Below, in pieces: positions 6,109 through 13,756 of a stretch of DNA of 22,286 nucleotides. How positions within the stretch are numbered: position 1 is the stretch's first letter; each line of letters starts with the position of its first letter. Location of the stretch: the IMG/VR virus record IMGVR_UViG_3300030110_005272, positions 1-22,286 of that record. One strand, written 5' to 3'. Origin of the DNA: a virus. A program made the translations under genes and the position numbers. A model generated the notes under the pieces. That model worked only from the letters and a program-made list of their open reading frames with translations. It did no database searches and was not told where the DNA came from.

Positions 6109-9100
6109 GTGGCTTTTGTCCTTAACGACAGAGTAAAAGAAACCACTACCACTACTGGGACAGGTACCGTTAATCTTGGTGGGGCGGCATCAGGTTTTGA
6201 TACTTTTGTTGCTGGGATCGGTAATAGCAATGTTACTTACTACTGTATAGCTGGACAAACTACTGCTGAATTTGAAGTAGGTATTGGTACTGTTACAGAT
6301 GCTTCACCTGATACCCTTTCACGTACTACAATTTTATCTAGCTCTAACAGTGATAATGCTGTTGATTTTAGCGCTGGCACTAAAGATGTCTTTTGTACTC
6401 TCCCTGCAAGTAAAGCAGTGGTTGAAGATACAAGTAGCAACGTCACACTGCCTGGAACTATAACTGCTAATGCAGGTGTTGTTGTAGACGAACTTACTAT
6501 TGATGCAGACACCATTACAGCTACAGATGACTTCATAATAGATGCAGTAGGAGATATAACTCTTGACGCTGCTGATAATCAAATATTTTTTAAAGATGCA
6601 GGAACTACAGTAGGCACTGTAACTATGACTGGCAGTGATTTAAAAATCATATCAAACGTAAATGACAAAGATATGATTTTTGCAGGAACAGACAATAATT
6701 CAGAAGTAGTCGCTCTTACCCTTGATATGTCTAATGCAGGTAAAGCCACATTCAACTCAAGTGTATTTATAGGTAATCATTTATATCTTGGTGACAGCAA
6801 CAAAGCTATTTTTGGTGCAGGCGAAGATTTAGACATACAAAGTGATGGAACAAATGGTCAAATAAATGCTGTTAATGGAAATCTAACATTAGATGTAGCA
6901 GGAGATATTATCCTTGATGCTGATGGTGGTGATATTAAACTCCAAGATGGAGGAACTGAATTTTCTCGTATAGCAAAAGGCTCTAGTGATGATGTTTTTA
7001 TTTCTGCCATAGTTCAAGATAAAGATATACAGTTTAGAGGCAATGATGGTGGCTCTGTTATAACTGCCCTAACGCTTGATATGTCTCAAGCAGGAGAAGC
7101 AGACTTTAATAGTGCGGTTAAAGTAGCTGGAGGCATAGTTGCACATCAAACTGATAGAGGAGTTTTAGAGTATGCTTCAAACTTTTTTAAATTAAGGTCT
7201 TATGGTGCTTCCGCAGGAAGTGGTGCTTTTGTTATTAATGTTGGTGGTGGCGGTGGCAGTGCTGACTCAGAAGCTTTAAGAATAGATAGTTCAGGAAATG
7301 TTGGAATTGGTACAACTTCACCATCAAGTGCATTACAGGTAAATGGTGCTGTATCAATTACAGGCGATGGCAGTAATGCAACAACTTTAACTGAAAGTGG
7401 GTCAGGTGATTTTACTGTAGATACAGTAGGAAACATTGTTCTTAATGCTGATGGTGGTGGCATACAGTTTTATGATGGTAGTGACTATATTGGTTCTTTT
7501 GGAAACTCAAGTACTAACTTTTCAATCATGTCTAGAACAAATGATAAAGATATTGTTTTCAAAGGTATTGATGGTGGTTCAACCATTACTGCCCTAACGC
7601 TTGATATGTCAGCAGGTGGTAAAGCTGTATTTGCAAACAATATAGATTTTGGAGACGGTCATTTTATTGGAAATGATTCAGATGATAATTTATACATTGC
7701 AAGTAGTGCAGGAGAAAATATTAGATTAGATTCACCAGCTGAAATAGTTTTAGATGCCGATGGTGGAAACATTACCTTAACCGATGGTGGCACAGCAATT
7801 GGTCAATTCCAGTTAAATGATACCAACCATTTAAAACTAGGTTCAAAAGTATCTGATGCTGATATTAGATTTTTTGGTACCGATGGTGGCTCTCTTATAA
7901 CTGCTCTTATCCTTGATATGTCAGACGCTGGTACAGCTATATTTAACCACGATGTAAAACTTCCTGACAATGGTATTCTTGCAATTGGTGATGGTGGCGA
8001 TTTACAGCTAACTCATAATAATAGCAATGGCACTATAACTAACAGCACAGGCGATCTAACATTAGATGTAGCAGGAGACATTATTCTTGATGCCGATGGT
8101 GGAGATATAAGATTTAAAGACGCAGGAACTGAAATAGGTGCTTTAGAAAATTCTAGCTCTGATTTACAAATAAAAGCTAGTGTTCAAGACAAAGACATAA
8201 TATTTAGAGGTAATGATGGTGGTTCTGGAATTAATGCCCTAATCCTTGATATGTCTGCAAGTGGTGCAGCAACATTTAATGACCAAGTAACAATCGGTGG
8301 TAATTTAGTACACGCAGGAAATATGACTGTAGATGTAGCAGGAGATTTAACACTTGATGCAGATGGCGGAGATGTAATTATAAGTGATGGTGGTAGTGAA
8401 AAAGCTAGAATAGATGGTTCTGGTCGATTATTACTAAATTCAACATCTACATCTTTTAATGACTTTCTTTATGTAAATGGTGACGCATACACTACTGGTG
8501 GTTGGCGAGTAGGAAGTTCTGGAACTTATGTTGGTAAGATGTACAACAATAGTGGCAAACTTCAATTAGAAGCAGATGGTAGTAGAGATATACGTTTTGG
8601 TAATGCTACAAATTCCGACATTTTATACGTTGATACATCAAGCCAACACGTAGGAATTAACACTTCATCGCCAGTATCAATTTTTCACACAAGAACTACA
8701 GATGCTACTTCTAATAATAACGCTGGTGGTGGTTTTTCTTTAACAAGTTCATCAACAGCAGGTAGCAGAAGAGCTTTAATGTTTCTGGATGCAGACAATG
8801 GAAACTTTAGTACAAGTTCTGATGGTGCATACGCTTTCATTGAAAAGAAAGGTGATGGTGGTAACTTAAATATAGTCAACCAAGACACAGCTAACATTGA
8901 TTTAATGCAAGGTAGCAATGTCAGGTTTAGTATAGATTCATCAGGAAATATTGACATACATGGTAGAGAATTAATTCTTGATGTTGATGGCGATTCTTCT
9001 ATACAAGCAAGTACTGATGACGTTATACAATTTAAAACTGCTACTAACGAAAGAATGCGAATTGATGCTTCTGGTGATGTTGGAATTGGAACTACATCGC

Positions 9101-10371
9101 CAAACGCTAAATTAGAAGTTACTGGTAGTAGTGATGGTGATTTAACTACTGCAATATTTGCTAATACTGTACAAGGTGGTACAAACGATACGGTTGCAGT
9201 TGAATTACAATTAGCTGGTACAAGTGGACAAGTTGCTGCTAGTACATTAAGAGCTGGTAAAGGTGAAGATTGGACAAGTGGTACAAGTAGAAGTGGTTTC
9301 TTAGCAATAGAAGCAGTGTTAGATGGTACTAATCGTCAAATGGCATACTTTGGTTCTGATGGTGATGGTAGTTCAAAAGTAAGTTTTTCAACTAACAATT
9401 CAGAAGCAATGCGAATTGATTCTTCTGGCAATGTTGCAATTGGTGCTACATCTGCTGGTGCTAAGTTAGATGTGAATGAAAATTCAAGTACAGCTTATTC
9501 TACTACTGGTGAACCAAGAGAAGATATTATTATTCATAACACAAATGGTGCTGATGGTAGTGGAGTAAATAATTATGCTAGTTTAGGGTTTCAAGTAGCT
9601 AGTGGTGCAACTTCACAAGGTTTTATAAATTATGTAAGAACAGCAGATAACTTAGGTGCTTTTACTTTTTCTCAAAGAACTGGTAGTTCTAGTTATGCAG
9701 AAGCAATGCGAATTAATTCTGATGGGATAACTACTTTTGGTACAACTGGTGCTAGTCCAGTTTTTAACAATCAAAGTGGTGTATCTATCGGTGATAACAA
9801 TGGTGCAACTGTTGTTGGTGTAGGTCAGTTTTCTGCTTCTGGTGCAGTTGCTGGAAGATTTAATAGGACAAATGAAGATGGTGTAATTATTGCAATACAT
9901 CAAGCTGGAACACAAGAAGGTACTATTTCTGTAAGTGGCTCAACAGTTTCTTATAATGGTTTTTCTGGCAATCACGAAACATCGGGCATAGCATCTGATA
10001 CACCTATTGGTACTGTATGTAGCACCATAGATGAATTAGATACTTATTTATCAGGCAGTAAAGAAGGACAAACTAGAGCAGACCACGCAAAAATTAAAGT
10101 AAGTGATGCAGTAGGTGATACTAGAGTTTATGGTGTTTTAACTAACTTTGATAGAGAAATTGATAATAAACCAATTGTAGCTTCGGTGGGTATAGGTTCT
10201 ATATTAGTGACTGGCAGTTGTGTTGGTGGAGATTTATTAGAATCTAATGGTGATGGCACAGCTAAAGTACAAGACGATGACATTATTAGAAGTAAAACAA
10301 TAGGTAAAGTTACAATAGGAAACTCAACTTCAAGTGTAAAACTTGTTTCATGTGTTTTATACTGTGGTTAA
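6109..10371 (+). CDS. Large repetitive tail fibre protein
   Basis: 1,420 residues with a GTG start at 6109 behind AAAGGGG. Repeats of 'AL.LDMS..G.A.FN' begin near residues 205, 323, 498, 602 and 713, separated by beta units of 'LDVAGDIILDADGGDI' type. The second half has fibre motifs of GIGTTSP kind near 396, 847, 989 and 1107. The last ~140 residues form a different module that starts near FSGNHE (1285-1290) and ends in VSCVLYCG. An F.G.H motif at this place is seen in C-terminal modules of some phage fibres and neck appendages (peptidase G2-like). The DYRLKEN motif of S74-type chaperones is absent. The protein should form a trimeric fibre that binds the host. The repeats are also visible at DNA level and make the gene prone to recombination. 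Confidence 0.85.
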   Translation: MAFVLNDRVKETTTTTGTGTVNLGGAASGFDTFVAGIGNSNVTYYCIAGQTTAEFEVGIGTVTDASPDTLSRTTILSSSNSDNAVDFSAGTKDVFCTLPASKAVVEDTSSNVTLPGTITANAGVVVDELTIDADTITATDDFIIDAVGDITLDAADNQIFFKDAGTTVGTVTMTGSDLKIISNVNDKDMIFAGTDNNSEVVALTLDMSNAGKATFNSSVFIGNHLYLGDSNKAIFGAGEDLDIQSDGTNGQINAVNGNLTLDVAGDIILDADGGDIKLQDGGTEFSRIAKGSSDDVFISAIVQDKDIQFRGNDGGSVITALTLDMSQAGEADFNSAVKVAGGIVAHQTDRGVLEYASNFFKLRSYGASAGSGAFVINVGGGGGSADSEALRIDSSGNVGIGTTSPSSALQVNGAVSITGDGSNATTLTESGSGDFTVDTVGNIVLNADGGGIQFYDGSDYIGSFGNSSTNFSIMSRTNDKDIVFKGIDGGSTITALTLDMSAGGKAVFANNIDFGDGHFIGNDSDDNLYIASSAGENIRLDSPAEIVLDADGGNITLTDGGTAIGQFQLNDTNHLKLGSKVSDADIRFFGTDGGSLITALILDMSDAGTAIFNHDVKLPDNGILAIGDGGDLQLTHNNSNGTITNSTGDLTLDVAGDIILDADGGDIRFKDAGTEIGALENSSSDLQIKASVQDKDIIFRGNDGGSGINALILDMSASGAATFNDQVTIGGNLVHAGNMTVDVAGDLTLDADGGDVIISDGGSEKARIDGSGRLLLNSTSTSFNDFLYVNGDAYTTGGWRVGSSGTYVGKMYNNSGKLQLEADGSRDIRFGNATNSDILYVDTSSQHVGINTSSPVSIFHTRTTDATSNNNAGGGFSLTSSSTAGSRRALMFLDADNGNFSTSSDGAYAFIEKKGDGGNLNIVNQDTANIDLMQGSNVRFSIDSSGNIDIHGRELILDVDGDSSIQASTDDVIQFKTATNERMRIDASGDVGIGTTSPNAKLEVTGSSDGDLTTAIFANTVQGGTNDTVAVELQLAGTSGQVAASTLRAGKGEDWTSGTSRSGFLAIEAVLDGTNRQMAYFGSDGDGSSKVSFSTNNSEAMRIDSSGNVAIGATSAGAKLDVNENSSTAYSTTGEPREDIIIHNTNGADGSGVNNYASLGFQVASGATSQGFINYVRTADNLGAFTFSQRTGSSSYAEAMRINSDGITTFGTTGASPVFNNQSGVSIGDNNGATVVGVGQFSASGAVAGRFNRTNEDGVIIAIHQAGTQEGTISVSGSTVSYNGFSGNHETSGIASDTPIGTVCSTIDELDTYLSGSKEGQTRADHAKIKVSDAVGDTRVYGVLTNFDREIDNKPIVASVGIGSILVTGSCVGGDLLESNGDGTAKVQDDDIIRSKTIGKVTIGNSTSSVKLVSCVLYCG
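6697..8268 (+). repeat. Five-fold degenerate repeat inside the tail fibre gene
   Basis: Blocks encoding 'AL.LDMS..G.A.FN' have their LDMS start at 6721, 7075, 7600, 7912 and 8245, that is 354, 525, 312 and 333 nt apart, all in frame. A second block encoding 'LTLDVAGDIILDADGGD' occurs near 6881 and again 1,173 nt later near 8054, with only a few base changes. Nucleotide as well as protein similarity is kept between copies, which suggests duplication or gene conversion. Confidence 0.75.
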
Positions 10372-10397
10372 TTTTAAAATAAAAAGAGGTAAATAAA

Positions 10398-10742
10398 ATG
10401 GCAATATCATATGAATGGGATGTAAAAACGGTAGACACTTATCCTACTAAAGACTCTAAGTCTGACGTAGTTTATAATGTGCACTGGCGACTAACAGCTA
10501 CTGATGATACTAATAATGATGCAAACGGTGATCCGCAAACTGCAACAAGTTATGGTTCTGAATCTTTAGACACTTCAGACTTATCAAGCTTTACAGCTTT
10601 TGCTGATCTCGATGCTGCAAAAGTGCAGGGTTGGGTCGAAGCATCTTTAACGTCTGACAGAGTAGCAGAAATGAAAACTAATCTCGATGCGGAAATAGCT
10701 GAAAAAATAACGCCAACATCCGTACAAAAAACTATAGGGTAG
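10398..10742 (+). CDS. Small conserved phage protein (DUF7936-like)
   Basis: 114 residues. The start MAISYEWDVKTVDTYP and the following VVYNVHWRL strand, an acidic Asn/Asp loop, then 'FTAFADLDAAKVQGWVEASL' and a C-terminal helix match a small family common in cyanophages and other marine phages beside fibre genes. The second half resembles a helix pair with a conserved GW. A ribosome binding site (AGAGG) precedes the ATG. Function is unknown; a fibre-assembly or attachment role is only suggested by the neighbours. Confidence 0.6.
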   Translation: MAISYEWDVKTVDTYPTKDSKSDVVYNVHWRLTATDDTNNDANGDPQTATSYGSESLDTSDLSSFTAFADLDAAKVQGWVEASLTSDRVAEMKTNLDAEIAEKITPTSVQKTIG

Positions 10743-10746
10743 TAAC

Positions 10747-10977
10747 ATGACAGAAAAACTCCTTATTGATGATAAAGAATATCCAGTTGATGAAATGTCT
10801 GATCAACAAAAATATTTTTATGATTTAATTAAAGAACAACAAGCAGAAAAATTTAAAGCTCAAAAAGCTTTAGATGTAATTGTGGCCGCTTTAATAGTAT
10901 TAGAAAATAATTTAAAAACTTCTTTACAAGAATCTAAAGAAACAAAAACAGAAACAGAAGAAATAACAGAGAGCTAA
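10747..10977 (+). CDS. Small coiled-coil protein (DUF6447-like)
   Basis: 76 residues. A short N-terminal beta element (LLIDDKEYPVDEMSD) precedes a long helix (about residues 20-62) with heptad-like leucines and a Thr/Glu-rich end. The pattern 'ID.KEY....LS..' followed by a helix is that of DUF6447-like proteins found with phage fibre genes. It sits 4 nt after one gene and 1 nt before the next. It could be a trimerisation or folding helper for the fibres, but that is inference. Confidence 0.55.
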   Translation: MTEKLLIDDKEYPVDEMSDQQKYFYDLIKEQQAEKFKAQKALDVIVAALIVLENNLKTSLQESKETKTETEEITES

Positions 10978-10978
10978 A

Positions 10979-11674
10979 ATGTTTGGGATAAGTGCCTTTT
11001 CTCAATCACCCTTTTCGGCCTTTGGCGATATTCATGTACAGGTTACGCTTTCTGGTTTAGCTGGCACTTCAGCACTTGGCACTACTGCTCAAGTAGGTCA
11101 GGCAAATTTAACTCTATCAGGAGAAGCAGCCACCAGTGCTGTTTCTGGTGTTGGGGTCAACGCTCAAGCTATTGCTACACTACCTACTTTAATTAGTACA
11201 GTTGGCTCAGTTAGTGTTGCCACTGATGCTGAGGCAAATGTAACTCCAAGCAGTCAAGTTGGCACTTCTGCTTTAGGAACTATTGCAATTGACGCTGCTA
11301 GTAATCTTACAGTTACTGGCTTAGCAGCTACTAGTGGGCTTGGCACTTCTAGCGTTGTTGCAAAAGCAAATATAGCTTTAACTAGTCAAGCAGCTACTAG
11401 TGGACTTGGAACTTCTACTGTTGTTGCAAAAGCAGACGTAGCTCTAACCGGGCAAGCAGTAACTTCTAGTTTAGGTTCTGTAACAATGTTTGGTAAAGCT
11501 AATGTAAGCCCAGTAGGAGTTAGTGCTGATGGTTTAGTTAGTGAAGATTTAATAATTTGGTTTAAGTTTGATACCACACAAACACCAAATTATAGTAATA
11601 TAACTACAACGCAAACTCCAAGTTGGGAAGAAGTTACTGAAACACAAACACCAAATTGGGAAGAAGTTGCATAG
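10979..11674 (+). CDS. Repetitive fibre-associated protein with 22-residue beta repeats
   Basis: 231 residues. The start has 'FSQSPFSAFG', then about six or seven copies of a 22-residue unit of the form 'N.T.TG.AATSGLGT..V.AKA'. The body ends in 'DLIIWFKFD', followed by three 11-residue aromatic repeats (QTPNYSNITTT, QTPSWEEVTET, QTPNWEEVA) at residues 201-231. I recall the same two-part plan, beta repeats and then short aromatic repeats, in cyanophage and other marine phage proteins of unknown function near fibre genes. A beta-helical or sandwich rod with a C-terminal docking peptide is a reasonable reading. No signal peptide is seen. Confidence 0.65.
   Translation: MFGISAFSQSPFSAFGDIHVQVTLSGLAGTSALGTTAQVGQANLTLSGEAATSAVSGVGVNAQAIATLPTLISTVGSVSVATDAEANVTPSSQVGTSALGTIAIDAASNLTVTGLAATSGLGTSSVVAKANIALTSQAATSGLGTSTVVAKADVALTGQAVTSSLGSVTMFGKANVSPVGVSADGLVSEDLIIWFKFDTTQTPNYSNITTTQTPSWEEVTETQTPNWEEVA
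11324..11671 (+). repeat. 66-nt and 33-nt tandem repeats within the fibre-associated gene
   Basis: A 66-nt period is clearest between 11324-11368 and 11390-11434, where about nine of ten bases agree. At 11579-11671 a separate 33-nt period encodes three QTP.[YW] units. Both periods are whole codons, so copy number could change without breaking the frame. Confidence 0.7.
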
Positions 11675-11683
11675 AGGACATAG

Positions 11684-12823
11684 ATGGCTACGTATGTAAA
11701 CGATTTAAGACTGAAAGAAATTAGCACCGGTGACGAATCAGGAACCTGGGGTACTTCAACGAACACTAACTTAGAATTAGTTGCTGAAGGTTTTGCCCGT
11801 GGCACTAAAGATTGTTTTAGTTCAGATGCTGATGCTACCGAAACCATGGCGGATGGTGCTACTGATGAAATTAGAAAATTATATTTAAAGGTAACTTCTT
11901 CAGCTACATTAAGCGCGACTAGGACTTTAACACTAGCTCCTAACACAGTTTCTAAAGTCTGGATTATTGAAAACAGCACTACTGGTAATCAAGCAATTAA
12001 TATTTCTCAAGGTAGTGGTGCTAACGTACAAATACCAAATGGTGCAGTAAAAGTTGTCGCTACTGATGGCGCTGGATCTGGTGCCGCAGTTTATGATTTA
12101 GGTTTAGTAGATTTAAGTAGCACACAAACTCTGACAAATAAATCAATTGATTCTGATAACAACACAATTACTAACGTTGTTAATGCTGATATAAAATCTA
12201 GTGCTGCTATTGCTTTTAGCAAGATGGCAGACCTTACCGCTTCAAGAGCTTTAGTTTCTGATGGTAGTGGCGATGTTTCAGTAAGCGCTGTAACCTCTAC
12301 AGAAATAGGTTATTTAGATGGTGTTAGTTCTGCAATACAAACTCAGATAGACGCTAAAACAACCCTAGCAGCAGTTTATCCAGTGGGGTCTATTTACATT
12401 AATGCTACTAATAGCACTAATCCAAGTAGCTTATTAGGTTTTGGTACATGGGCAGCTTTTGGTGCTGGTCGAGTTATGGTTGGTTTTGATAGCAGCGATT
12501 CAGATTTTGATGCTTCCGAAGAAACTGGTGGAGCAAAAACAAAAACATTATCAGTTTCTGAATTACCGGCTCACTCACACACAATTACTAGTAGCGTTAC
12601 AGATCCTTCTCATAGTCATACTTTTGCAATAGGAGACGGTACAGGCACTCCTATGCCTGACTTTAATCCTCAAGACGGTAATACACAAAGAGCAACTCCT
12701 AGTACAAATACTGCAACTACTGGTATATCAGTTAGTTCATCTGCAGCTAATACTGGTGGCGACACTGCTTTTTCTCTTATGAACCCATATATTACTGTTT
12801 ATATGTGGAAAAGAACTGCATAG
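11684..12823 (+). CDS. Collar-type tail fibre with HxH motifs
   Basis: 379 residues. The N-terminal ~110 residues (YVNDLRLKEI, GDESGTWGTSTNTNLE) form a domain usual at the virion-attachment end of marine phage fibres. A linker has 'TQTLTNKSIDSDNNTI' and a short helical stalk (IGYLDGVSSAIQTQIDAKT). The C-terminal ~140 residues begin at 'PVGSIYINATNSTNP' and include 'GFGTWAAFGAGRVMVG', two H-S-H motifs (297-299 and 310-312) and the end 'NPYITVYMWKRTA'. This is the collar/baseplate-type receptor-binding domain, in which HxH pairs can hold a metal ion in a trimer. It is probably a second receptor-binding protein beside the long fibre at 6109. A GAGGA ribosome binding site is present. Confidence 0.8.
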   Translation: MATYVNDLRLKEISTGDESGTWGTSTNTNLELVAEGFARGTKDCFSSDADATETMADGATDEIRKLYLKVTSSATLSATRTLTLAPNTVSKVWIIENSTTGNQAINISQGSGANVQIPNGAVKVVATDGAGSGAAVYDLGLVDLSSTQTLTNKSIDSDNNTITNVVNADIKSSAAIAFSKMADLTASRALVSDGSGDVSVSAVTSTEIGYLDGVSSAIQTQIDAKTTLAAVYPVGSIYINATNSTNPSSLLGFGTWAAFGAGRVMVGFDSSDSDFDASEETGGAKTKTLSVSELPAHSHTITSSVTDPSHSHTFAIGDGTGTPMPDFNPQDGNTQRATPSTNTATTGISVSSSAANTGGDTAFSLMNPYITVYMWKRTA

Positions 12824-12829
12824 TCGTAG

Positions 12830-12835
12830 TATACT
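12830..12835 (+). promoter_or_regulatory. Candidate -10 element for a leaderless start at 12842
   Basis: TATACT lies six bases before the ATG at 12842, so transcription would start at or beside the start codon. No Shine-Dalgarno sequence exists in the 18-nt gap. No convincing -35 box is visible, so confidence is limited. Confidence 0.35.
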
Positions 12836-12841
12836 TTTTAC

Positions 12842-13756
12842 ATGAAAAAATTAGTTTGGTTAAGTTTAGCTTTTCTATTGTCTATACCTATGCACGCAGC
12901 TCAAACAGGCGATTGCACCATGGGTTCTCAATACTGTGAAGGCAACAGTTTAAACACTGTTAACACTACTACTACGACAAATACAAATACGAACAACAAC
13001 ACTAATAACAACACCAACACTAATACTAATACCAACAGCAATACGAATAATAATACCAATGTTAGTACCACCACAAATAGTAATACCAACGCTAATACTA
13101 ATATTAACACTAGCACTAGTAACGTAACTTCAACTGCTACTCAAACTGTGAACAATACAAATAGCAGTACCAACGTTAATACCAATAGTTCAACGAATAA
13201 TAACAACAACACTAGTACTAGTACTTCTAATGTCAGCACTAGCAATCAAAATAATAATAACAACACTAGCACTGCAACTAATACTAATAACAATAATTCA
13301 AACTCTAATCAAAAAATAGAACAAGATATAACTTCTCCACCGGCTTCGGCTATCGCGCCTAGCATTATGTCTTACTCGCAAGACCTTTGTACTACTGGAG
13401 TTTCAGGCGCGTTTCAAGGTCAACTCTTTGGTTTGTCTGGTGGTAAAGCTGTCCGAGATCAAAATTGTGAGCGGTTAAAATTATCTAAATATTTATATGA
13501 CACTGGTATGAAGGTAGCTTCAGTAGCAATACTTTGCCAAGACTCTAGGGTATTTAAAGCTATGGAAATGGCTGGTACGCCTTGTCCATACATGGGTAAA
13601 ATAGGTGAAGATGCTTCGGTCGCTTGGGTAGATAACAAAATAGATCGACCTGATTACTTAGAGCGCAAAAATAAATTTATGCAAAGTTGCACTAGAAGTA
13701 AGAATCATAAAGGCGTAAGAAAGAGCCGACGCACCTGTGAAAAAGAGTATAGTTAG
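12842..13756 (+). CDS. Exported Asn/Thr-rich protein with C-terminal Cys domain
   Basis: 304 residues. A Sec signal peptide covers about residues 1-20 (MKKLVWLSLAFLLSIP, cleavage near HAA|Q). Residues 38-157 are almost only Asn, Thr and Ser, much of it as TNTN and NNNT runs. The last ~130 residues are a folded domain with 'GLSGGKAVRDQNCERLKLSKYL', 'VASVAILCQDSRVF' and 'AGTPCPYMG', ending in a basic tail. There are eight cysteines (25, 32, 183, 209, 232, 248, 283, 299), which would fit disulphides outside the cytoplasm. I recall similar C-terminal domains after low-complexity regions in marine phages, all uncharacterised. The Asn-rich stretch is prion-like in composition, and TxT patterns also occur in beta-solenoid proteins. 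Its job is unknown: surface fibre, superinfection barrier, or virion part. No ribosome binding site precedes the ATG. Confidence 0.75.
   Translation: MKKLVWLSLAFLLSIPMHAAQTGDCTMGSQYCEGNSLNTVNTTTTTNTNTNNNTNNNTNTNTNTNSNTNNNTNVSTTTNSNTNANTNINTSTSNVTSTATQTVNNTNSSTNVNTNSSTNNNNNTSTSTSNVSTSNQNNNNNTSTATNTNNNNSNSNQKIEQDITSPPASAIAPSIMSYSQDLCTTGVSGAFQGQLFGLSGGKAVRDQNCERLKLSKYLYDTGMKVASVAILCQDSRVFKAMEMAGTPCPYMGKIGEDASVAWVDNKIDRPDYLERKNKFMQSCTRSKNHKGVRKSRRTCEKEYS
12953..13312 (+). repeat. ACY/AAY codon-repeat tract (Asn/Thr low-complexity region)
   Basis: About 360 nt made mostly of ACN and AAY codons, leaving the + strand nearly free of G. Synonymous codons change from unit to unit (AAT/AAC, ACT/ACC/ACA/ACG), so the protein pattern is older than any recent slippage. 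The tract is in frame throughout. Confidence 0.85.

Noticed and set aside
6240-9915. Several antisense frames in the tail fibre gene
   Set aside because: They mirror the repeated sense strand and show no independent coding signs.
12441-12632. 63-codon frame inside the collar-type fibre gene
   Set aside because: It is fully contained in a well-supported gene, and its Leu/Val/Gln-rich product shows no family motif.
12953-13312. CRISPR-like or microsatellite array
   Set aside because: The tract has no constant repeat and spacer lengths; it is an in-frame Asn/Thr codon tract of a protein with signal peptide and folded C-terminus.
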